64,000 nucleotides of DNA, taken from NCBI RefSeq assembly GCF_900078365.1, contig NZ_LT598653.1:3605501-3669500 (forward strand), read 5' to 3'. The DNA comes from an uncultured Sphingopyxis sp. Lineage in GTDB: Bacteria > Pseudomonadota > Alphaproteobacteria > Sphingomonadales > Sphingomonadaceae. The notes beneath the pieces are model-generated. The model saw only the letters and a program-made list of their open reading frames with translations, had not been told where the DNA came from and ran no database searches. Shown in pieces: positions 1 through 6,869 of the stretch. A program made the translations under genes and the position numbers. Each line of letters opens with the position of its first letter. The stretch's first letter is position 1.

Positions 1-56
1 TGACGGTGGCGAGCGTGGGATCGTGAAGGTTCCAGCCTTGAAGGACAAGAATCAAA
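1..56. other. Left window edge, no supported gene
   Basis: Short leader before the first repeat. Both strands can be read for a few codons without a stop, but nothing in them identifies a protein, and no start codon with a ribosome binding site is visible. It may hold the end of a neighbouring gene outside the window. Confidence 0.3.
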
Positions 57-186
57 CCCCTCCCCTTCAGGGGAGGGGCAGCGAGACTTGCGGGCTTTGC
101 CCGCTAGTCGCAGCGGGGTGGGGGCTATCGTCCTTGCGCGAGGCCGGTGGCCCCCACCCCAAACCCCTCCCCTGAAGGGGAGGGGC
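57..186. repeat. Family A palindromic intergenic repeat, copy 1
   Basis: About 130 bases with terminal inverted arms of the type cccctccccttcaggggagg at the left and a matching arm at the right, enclosing a GC-rich loop that carries the family signature agtcgcagcggggtggg. Related copies lie at 46142-46267, 51230-51363, 52506-52623, 57701-57792 and 58923-59039. The right arm, GGGGAGGGG, ends seven bases before the pbpC start codon and appears to act as its Shine-Dalgarno sequence. Confidence 0.85.
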
Positions 187-191
187 TTATT

Positions 192-2413
192 ATGCCGGAC
201 GACCGTTTCCCGCGATCCCGCATCCGCGACGCCCTCGCATGGCTCGCGCTCGCCCTCCTGATCCTCACCACCATCGCGCACCTCGCGACGAAACCGCCCG
301 CGATGCCCGACTTCGCCACCGTGCGCGCCGACTGGCGCTCCAGCGAAGCCTGGCTCTACGACCGCGACGGCCGCCTGCTCGACAGCGAGCGCGTCGATTT
401 CGCGCGCCGCCGCCTCGCGTGGGTGCCGCTCAAGGACATCAGCCCAGCGGTGCGCGACGCGGTCGTCCGCGCCGAGGACCGGCGCTTCTGGTCGCACGGC
501 GGCGTCGACTGGCTCGCGGTCGCCAGCGCGGTCCGCGCGCGCCTGACAAGGGCGGGGGCCGGCGACCGCTCGCGCGGTGCCTCAACGCTCGCGATGCAGC
601 TCGCGGCCTTCCTCGATCCGACCCTCGCACAGCCGGGCCAGCGCAACTGGCGTGCCAAGCTGCGCCAGATGCGCGCCGGACAGGCGCTCGCCTCCGCATG
701 GTCGCACGAACAGATGCTCGAGGCCTATTTCAACCTCGTCCCCCTGCGCGGCGAGGCGCAGGGCATCGGCGCGGGCGCGCAGAGCCTGTTCGGCAAGACG
801 CCCGCCCAGATGAACCGCACCGACGCCGCGCTCTTCGCGGGCCTGCTCCCCAACCCCGCCGCGAGCGCCGACGCCCTCGGCCGTCGCGCCTGCCGGATCG
901 CGCAAAATAGCGAAAGAGGCGCGACGGATTGCACCGCGATCCGCGCCGCCGCCGCGACGCTCGTCTCGGGCGAGCATGCCGCGCGCTTCGACCCCGGCCT
1001 CGCGCCGCACCTCGCGGTGCGTCTGCTCGACAAGCCCGGCAAGCGCGTCACGACGACGATCAACCGCCGCATCCAGACCGCCGCGATCGTCGCGCTGCGC
1101 CGTCAGCTTTCGGGACTCGGCGCGAACCGCGTTCGCGACGGCGCGGTCGTCGTGCTCGACAACGCGAGCGGCGAGGTGCTCGCCTATGTCGGCGGCGTCG
1201 GCCTCGACCAGCGCGGCTCGGCGCGGGTTAGCGCCACAGCCTCTTCGGCGGCGTCGGCCTCGACTCGACCGCGGCGCAGGTCGACGGCGCCAACGCGCGG
1301 CGGCAGGCGGGCTCGACGCTGAAACCGCATCTCTATGCGCAGGTGATCGAGCATGGCTGGCTCACCGCCGCCTCGATCCTCGACGACAGCCCGGTCCAGC
1401 TCGACACCGCCTCGGGGCTCTACGTCCCCAAAAATTACGACCGCAGCTTCAAGGGGCCGGTTAGCGTGCGCCACGCGCTCGCCGCATCGCTCAACGTCCC
1501 GGCGGTGCGCGCGCTCGTCATCGACGACGTCCAGCAATTCCGCGACCGCCTCTGGGCCCTAGGCTATCACGGGATCGTCGAGGATGGCGAATATTACGGC
1601 TTCTCGCTTGCCTTGGGCTCGGCCGAAGTGTCGCTCGTCGAACAGGCCAACGCCTTCAGGACATTGGCGAATCTCGGTAAATATTCACCCGTCCGTTACA
1701 CCGGTGCGCGCAGCGATGACGGCGAAGCGCGCCAGATCGTGAGCCCCGCCGCCGCCTTCATCGTCGGCGACATCCTCGCCGATGCCTCGGCGCGCGCCGA
1801 CGCCTTCGGCGCCGACAGCGCGCTGCGCCTCCCCTTCTGGGCGGCCGCCAAGACGGGAACGTCGAAGGGGATGCGCGACAATTGGTGCGTCGGCTTCACC
1901 GACCGCTTCACCGTCGCGGTGTGGGTCGGCAATCTCGAGGGCGATTCGATGCGCGCCGTCTCGGGCACCTCGGGCGCCGCGCCGGTCTGGCGCGACGTGA
2001 TGATGGCGCTCCACGCGGGCAACCCCGGCAAGCCGCCGGAAATGCCCGAAGGCGTCGAGGTGCGGCAGGTCCGCCTCCCCGGCACGCGCGAGCCGCCGCG
2101 CCGCGAATATTTCCTTGCCGGCACCGCGCAGCGCGAAGTGGCGGCCGCGCCCGAGGCCGCGCGCCGCCCGCGCATCACCAGCCCGGTCAGCGGCAGCGTC
2201 TATGCGCTCGACCCCGACATCCCGCTCGATCGCCAGCGGCTCGCGGTGATCGTCAGCGGCTCGGTCGCCGGATACCGGCTGATCCTCGACAAAAAGCCGC
2301 TCGGCGACGCCGATGCCGGGCAGCAGATCCTGCCCCGCCCGGGCAGCCATATGCTCGCGCTGGTCGACCCCGGCGGCCGGACGATCGACCGCGTGCGCTT
2401 TACGGTACGGTAA
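192..2413 (+). pseudogene. pbpC: Penicillin-binding protein 1C, frame broken by a 56-bp insertion
   Basis: Class A bifunctional peptidoglycan synthase of the PbpC type, anchored in the inner membrane and acting in the periplasm. The N-terminal part has a membrane segment (about residues 12-30) and a family 51 transglycosylase domain with EDRRFWSHGGVDW and RGASTLAMQ. The second part has the transpeptidase motifs GSTLKP (SxxK), SLN (SxN) and KTGTSKG, then a C-terminal BiPBP domain starting near RPRITSPVSG. The two parts lie in different frames: the first ends at 1322, and the second is open well upstream of 1343. The break is just before the catalytic SxxK. A 20-bp direct repeat at 1189-1208 and 1245-1264 brackets it; deleting 56 bases restores one 721-residue frame. 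As written the product would be a transglycosylase without transpeptidase. The ATG at 192 was chosen because the preceding purine-rich repeat arm is well spaced. Confidence 0.85.
1189..1264 (+). repeat. Direct repeat bracketing the pbpC lesion
   Basis: The 20-mer tcggcggcgtcggcctcgac occurs at 1189-1208 and again at 1245-1264, with 36 unrelated bases between. The 56-base offset shifts the reading frame. Joining the first copy directly to the sequence after the second gives YVGGVGLD followed by STAAQVDGANARRQAGS, a normal run into the SxxK motif. Confidence 0.9.
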
Positions 2414-2518
2414 GTTGGGTTACCCTCACTGAAATTAAGTTGCGCTGACCTGCGGAAAGGCTAGTCTGCCCCGCCATGAGAGACGGGCGGCAGCTCAGCC
2501 GCTCCAAAGGGGAAGAAT

Positions 2519-4057
2519 ATGCTATTTGACCGCGTAAAGCCGTTGGACGCCATTTTGGCGACAGCGGAAAAGAAATCGCTTACGCGCACGCTCGGCGCCT
2601 TTCAGCTGACGATGCTGGGGATCGGCGCCGTGATCGGGACGGGTATTTTCGTTTTGACCGCCGAAGCCGCGCAAAAGGCGGGCCCCGGCATGATGGTCAG
2701 CTTCATCATCGCCGGTTTCGTCTGCGCCTTCGCCGCGCTCTGTTACGCCGAAATGGCCTCGATGGTCCCGGTGTCGGGATCGGCCTATACCTATAGCTAT
2801 GCCGTGATGGGCGAGCTGATCGCATGGATGGTCGGCTGGGCGCTGATCCTCGAATATGCGGTCGCCGCGGGCGCCGTGTCGGTCGGCTGGTCGGGCTATG
2901 TCGTCGGGCTGATCGAGCATAGTTTCGGGCTCGACATACCCGCGAAATTCGTCCTCGGGCCGTTCGACGGCGGCATGATCAACCTGCCCGCGATGTTCAT
3001 CGCGGGGCTGGTGACCTTCCTGCTCGTCATCGGCACGCGCGAATCGGCGACGGTCAATGCGATCCTCGTCGTGATCAAGGTCGCCGCGCTCACCCTCTTC
3101 ATCATCCTCGCCGTGCCGGTGATGAATATGGAGAGCTTCGAGCCCTTCGCCCCGCTCGGCATCGCGGGCATCGGCGCCGCCGCGGCGTCGATCTTCTTCG
3201 CCTATGTCGGCTTCGACGCGGTTTCGACCGCGGCCGAGGAAACCAAGAACCCGCAGCGCAACATGCCGATCGGCCTGATCGGCAGCCTCGCGATCTGCAC
3301 CATCTTCTACCTGCTCGTCGCCGCGGGCGTCATCGGCACCGTCGGCGCGCAGCCGGTCGGCATCGACGCCGCGACGGGCCATGCGCTCGAACCCGGCAGC
3401 CGCGAGCTTGCCGCGGCGTGCGGCGCGATCGGCGACCAGGCGGTGGTCTGCTCGAAGGAAGCCCTCGCGTGGACGATGCGCGAGATCGGCTGGCCGCAAA
3501 TCGGCAACCTCATCGGCCTCGCCGCCGGTCTCGCGCTGCCGTCGGTCATCCTGATGATGATGTTCGGCCAGACCCGCATCTTCTTCGTGATGAGCCGCGA
3601 CGGCCTGCTCCCGCAGGCCTTCTCGAAGATCCATCCGAAGTTCAACACGCCGCACGTGATCACGATCATCACCGGCATCGCGGTCGCGCTGTTCGCCGCC
3701 TTCTTCCCGGTGGGGCAGTTGGCGAACATCTCGAACTCGGGCACGCTCTTCGCCTTTGCCGCGGTGTCGATCGCGGTGATGGTGATCCGCCGCACCGATC
3801 CGGGCCGTCACCGCCCGTTCCGCACGCCGATGATCTATGTCACCGCGCCGATCGCGATCGCGGGCTGCATCTATCTCTTCTTCAACCTCGACCAGAAGAG
3901 CATCAACCTCTTCCTGATCTGGGCCGCGGTCGGCCTGGTCGTCTACTTCGTCTACAGCCGCAGGCGCAGCCATGTCGGCCTGGGCCATGTCGAGGTGCAT
4001 GAGGACGACGCCGACGCCCCGCCGCCGCCGGTCCCGCCGGCACCGTCGTTCAACTGA
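2519..4057 (+). CDS. APC-superfamily amino acid permease (CAT/YfnA type)
   Basis: Inner-membrane amino acid transporter of 512 residues with about twelve to fourteen hydrophobic segments. The N-terminal GIGAVIGTGIFVLTA motif in the first helix is the substrate-binding unwound segment of the APC fold. FAYVGFDAVSTAAEETKNP in the middle is typical of the cationic amino acid transporter/YfnA group. A proline-rich cytoplasmic tail ends the protein. The start ATG at 2519 is preceded by GGGGAAGA. The gene stands alone between pbpC and a strong terminator, so it is probably monocistronic. Family is secure; the substrate cannot be read from sequence. Confidence 0.9.
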   Translation: MLFDRVKPLDAILATAEKKSLTRTLGAFQLTMLGIGAVIGTGIFVLTAEAAQKAGPGMMVSFIIAGFVCAFAALCYAEMASMVPVSGSAYTYSYAVMGELIAWMVGWALILEYAVAAGAVSVGWSGYVVGLIEHSFGLDIPAKFVLGPFDGGMINLPAMFIAGLVTFLLVIGTRESATVNAILVVIKVAALTLFIILAVPVMNMESFEPFAPLGIAGIGAAAASIFFAYVGFDAVSTAAEETKNPQRNMPIGLIGSLAICTIFYLLVAAGVIGTVGAQPVGIDAATGHALEPGSRELAAACGAIGDQAVVCSKEALAWTMREIGWPQIGNLIGLAAGLALPSVILMMMFGQTRIFFVMSRDGLLPQAFSKIHPKFNTPHVITIITGIAVALFAAFFPVGQLANISNSGTLFAFAAVSIAVMVIRRTDPGRHRPFRTPMIYVTAPIAIAGCIYLFFNLDQKSINLFLIWAAVGLVVYFVYSRRRSHVGLGHVEVHEDDADAPPPPVPPAPSFN

Positions 4058-4078
4058 CGGTTCGAATGATCATACGGG

Positions 4079-4106
4079 AAAGGAGGCTTCGGCCTCCTTT
4101 CTTTTT
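4079..4106 (+). terminator. Rho-independent terminator after the APC permease
   Basis: A perfect 9-bp stem, aaaggaggc with gcctccttt, closed by a TTCG tetraloop and followed directly by ctttt. It lies 22 bases after the permease stop codon. Confidence 0.93.
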
Positions 4107-4162
4107 AGCTGTATCCGATGAGACGATGGCAGCAATCCACTGGGAGCGGACCTATGTTTCAT

Positions 4163-4253
4163 CGTCACCCCGGACTTGATCCGGGGTCCCGCTTGATGCC
4201 GAAGACCGGCGATGCCCCAAAAAGCGGGATCCCGGGTCAAGCCCGGGATGACG
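4163..4253. repeat. Family B palindromic repeat, copy 1
   Basis: Element of about 91 bases that begins cgtcaccccggacttgatcc and ends with the near-complementary gatcccgggtcaagcccggg plus atgacg, with a smaller inner palindrome around cccgctt and aagcggg. Nearly identical to copies at 4475-4564 and 6129-6222; shorter relatives lie at 46299-46376 and 50305-50390. It sits in the gap between the permease and the efflux pump and has no coding potential. Confidence 0.85.
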
Positions 4254-4297
4254 AGGGGCTGAAACCGACCGGTAGCGGACATTGCGCTTTAAAATAT

Positions 4298-4428
4298 CCG
4301 TTCGCATCGAGCGAAGTCGAGATGCCCCTCGGGCCAGGCGCTACATCGATGGGTGTCTCGACTTCGACCAAAGGTCGAAGTTTATCCTGAGCGCCTGCCA
4401 AGGCAGTCGAAGGGCTCGACACGAACGG
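4298..4428. repeat. Second repeat type (family F) with ccgttcg/cgaacgg ends
   Basis: About 130 bases bounded by ccgttcg and cgaacgg, containing internal inverted pieces such as gaagtcgag and ctcgactt and the run ggtcgaagtttatcctgagc. It resembles the dispersed tcgaag/cttcga repeats common between genes in sphingomonads. It lies between two family B copies. Only one copy is seen here, so its family status is inferred. Confidence 0.6.
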
Positions 4429-4474
4429 AACAAGGGAACATCCGCTGCCGACGGATTGCTGCCGTCTCTTTATT

Positions 4475-4564
4475 CGTCACCCCGGACTTGATCCGGGGTC
4501 CCGCTTGATGCCGAAGACCGGTCGACGCCCCAAAGCGGGATCCCGGGTCAAGCCCGGGATGACG
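4475..4564. repeat. Family B palindromic repeat, copy 2
   Basis: Same element and same orientation as at 4163-4253, and almost identical to 6129-6222, with which it also shares the preceding gccgtctctttatt. Lies downstream of the efflux pump gene, which is on the opposite strand. Confidence 0.85.
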
Positions 4565-4631
4565 GAAGTGGAGGAGAGCTATGGCAACTCTCCACCCCAG
4601 AGCCGCCACTTATCGGCAACAGTCCGTCGCG

Positions 4632-5925
4632 TCAGAAGGGCGTGCGCGGCGCCGTTCCCGGGCGGGTGAACAGCTTGCCGCGTTCGGCCCAGAAAACGAG
4701 CGCAAGGCCGACGACGGCCGAGATCAGGAAGGCATAGGCCAGCGGCAGCGTCGTGCCGTCATATTGCTGGCCGATCGTCGCGCCGACGGTCGCCGCGAGC
4801 AGCGTCTTGGCGAAGCTCTGATACGACGAGGCGACGCCCGCCATATGCCCGAAATCCTCCATCGCGATCGACCCGAAATTGCTGCCGATGAAGCCGACGA
4901 GCCCGACGTTGACCATCATCAGCGCGGTGAACATCCACAAGGTCTCGGCGCCGCTCAAGGCCGCGACGATCTGCAGAATCGACGTCGCCATGAAGGCGAG
5001 GACCGCCGACTGCGACACGCGGCGCGCGCCGAAACGTTCGACGATCGCGGCGTTCGAGAAATTGGCGATCGCGATGCCGACCGCGACGCAGGCGAAGATC
5101 AGCGGGAACAGCGCCCGCGCCCCGAACACCTCGGCGATGATCTGCTCGCTGCTGTTGAGATAGCCATAGAGCGCGCCCTGCATCATGCCCGACGCGATCA
5201 TATAGCCCGCGGCGCGGCGGTGGCGCGTCACCGTCGCCCAGCCCGCGACCATCGTCCCGAAGTCGAGCGGGCGCACGTCGGCGGGGTCGAGCGTTTCGGG
5301 CAGGCGGCGCAGCCAGAGCAGCATCACGATCGACATCACCGCGAGCACTCAGCATTCGCATCAAGGGCGCCGGCCTGGCGGAAATTGACCAGGTAGCCGA
5401 CCTGCTCGCGCGCCAGCCCGCCACCGCGGCGATGCCCGCGCCGATCGTCGGCGCGATGATCGGTACGATCATGAAGACGAGGAAGATCAGCGACAGCCTT
5501 TTCGCCATCGCGTCGCCCGCGAACAGGTCGCGGATCACCGCGACGACGATCACGCCGAGCGCGGCGCTGACCAGCCCATGGATGAAGCGCAGCGCCAGCA
5601 GCATCGCGAAGCTCGTCGCCAGTCCGCAGCCGATCGAGAGCGCCAGATAGGCGAAGAGCGCCGGGACGAGCACGCCCTTGCGCCCGAAGCGGTCCGACAG
5701 CGGTCCGTAAAGCAGCGACCCGAAACCGATCCCGAGCAGATAGATCGAGATGACGTGCTGCCGGTCATTGGCGACAGTGACGCCCAGCGTCTCGCCGATC
5801 GCTGGCAGCGCGGGCAGCATCGAATCGATGGCGAGCGCGTTGAGCGCCATGACCATCGCCATCATGACCACCATTTCACGGTCGCCCGGCAGGCTCCGTT
5901 GGGGGGATTGGGCCGGCTTGTGCAT
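4632..5925 (-). pseudogene. Bcr/CflA-family multidrug efflux MFS transporter, frame broken
   Basis: Drug:proton antiporter of the major facilitator superfamily. The N-terminal half (start 5925) has six hydrophobic segments, ALNALAIDSMLPALPAIG in helix 1 as in Bcr/CflA proteins, and the loop 2-3 motif GPLSDRFGRKGVL. The C-terminal half (from about 5348 down to 4632) has the remaining helices but lies in another frame. The break is inside 5346-5409: after GIAAVAGWR about 64 bases replace the short link expected before LAVMSIVMLLW. Removing 64 bases restores a single frame of about 409 residues. As written only half a transporter would be made. Unlike the other lesions in this region, no 20-bp direct repeat brackets it. 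Confidence 0.82.
5346..5409 (-). other. Foreign-looking 64-base segment inside the efflux pump gene
   Basis: Between the codons for GWR and those for LAVMS lie 64 bases that match nothing expected for the family and change the frame by one. In one frame they read EQVGYLVNFRQAGALDANAE, an open peptide-like stretch of unknown origin. Confidence 0.7.
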
Positions 5926-6489
5926 CGCAGCAGCCTATGCGCCCGCACCGCCGCTTTGGATAGCCCCCCGGCGACGAAAAGCTATGCAAGGGCGGACGCG
6001 GCCGTTCATCTCCCCTCCCCGCAGGCGGGAGGGGATAACAGCGGGAATCTGCGGGCGGCGGCTTTCCCGCCGCTGCACGACAGGGAGGAGTTCGGGGCAG
6101 CTAACGGCCGATAGTTGCCGTCTCTTTATTCGTCACCCCGGACTTGATCCGGGGTCCCGCTTGATGCCGAAGACCGGTCGACGCCCCAAAAAGCGGGATC
6201 CCGGGTCAAGCCCGGGATGACGAGGGGCTGAAACCGACCGGCAGCTGCCATGATCCTCCCTGTCGCGCAGCGATGGGGAGGTGGCAGCGCGAAGCGCTGA
6301 CGGAGGGGCGATGACGCGACGTCGCCGCCCCTCCACCATCGCCTGCGGCGCCTCGCGGGAAGCAACGCGCCCCGCGCGTTCCTTTTATCCCGCTCACTCC
6401 CCCTCCCCATGGCTTCGCCACAGGGAGGATCGGAAATGGCATCTCCCCACCGCCAAAAGCCGACTTTCCTCGTCAAGACGCACCATGCG
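5926..6489. other. Repeat-filled gap without a gene
   Basis: The gap holds the promoter side of the efflux pump gene, a short family A-like hairpin at 6012-6034, a family B copy at 6129-6222, and from about 6249 to 6440 another GC-rich repeat-like stretch with gatggggaggtggcagcgcg and several partial inverted copies. No open frame here resembles a protein. Confidence 0.6.
6129..6222. repeat. Family B palindromic repeat, copy 3
   Basis: Same sequence and orientation as 4475-4564 for more than 70 bases, including the flanking tctttatt on the left. The right flank gaggggctgaaaccgaccgg is shared with copy 1. Confidence 0.85.
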
Positions 6490-6519
6490 AAAAGGGCCGC
6501 CCGATCCGGACGGCCCTTC
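6490..6519 (-). terminator. Terminator of the acylase-M16-small protein transcription unit
   Basis: On the minus strand aagggccg and cggccctt form an 8-bp stem around a GC-rich loop and are followed by a short T run. It lies about 20 bases after the stop codon at 6541. Confidence 0.75.
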
Positions 6520-6540
6520 CCTTTCGCAGGCGGACGAACC

Positions 6541-6843
6541 TCAGCCCTGGCGCGTGCCCGTCATCGCCATCGAGCCGAAGGCGCCGGCCTTGATCGTGCC
6601 GGTCAGCGTGTCGCCGTCGATCGTCGCTTCGCATTCGAGCGTCATCGGCATCGGCACCTTCATGTTCATGGTCCACGTCAGCTTGTTACCGTCGACCTTG
6701 CCATTTTCGACATCGAGCGAGCCCATCGCACCGGCATTCTGACCGGTGAAGCTGTCGCCGTCGCTGGTGACGGTGAAGACCGACTTCTGATCGCCCATCG
6801 GCGACTTGGTGACGCAATCATAGCTGCCATCGACTTGAGACAT
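6541..6843 (-). CDS. Small beta-rich protein of unknown function
   Basis: A 100-residue protein without signal peptide or membrane segment. It consists of alternating short strands and GDG/DGD turns (YDCVTKSPMGDQKS, SFTGQNAGAMGS, MPMTLECEATIDGD, AGAFGSMAMTGTR). This pattern recurs in sphingomonad proteins, both as free-standing small proteins and as a C-terminal domain of hydrolases, and looks like a small beta-barrel. It starts 26 bases after the M16 peptidase with a good AAGGAG site and is followed by a terminator, so it is probably the last gene of that unit. Function unknown. Confidence 0.8.
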   Translation of the reverse strand: MSQVDGSYDCVTKSPMGDQKSVFTVTSDGDSFTGQNAGAMGSLDVENGKVDGNKLTWTMNMKVPMPMTLECEATIDGDTLTGTIKAGAFGSMAMTGTRQG

Positions 6844-6869
6844 TGCGGCTCTCCTTACTGAAACTGATG

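Noticed and set aside
1..56. Tail of an alpha-2-macroglobulin gene, the usual pbpC neighbour
   Set aside because: Too few bases, and no recognisable C-terminal motif in any frame.
192..2413. Programmed frameshifting as explanation for pbpC (and xseA)
   Set aside because: No slippery heptamer or downstream pseudoknot was recognised; the frame change coincides with inserted bases bounded by exact repeats.
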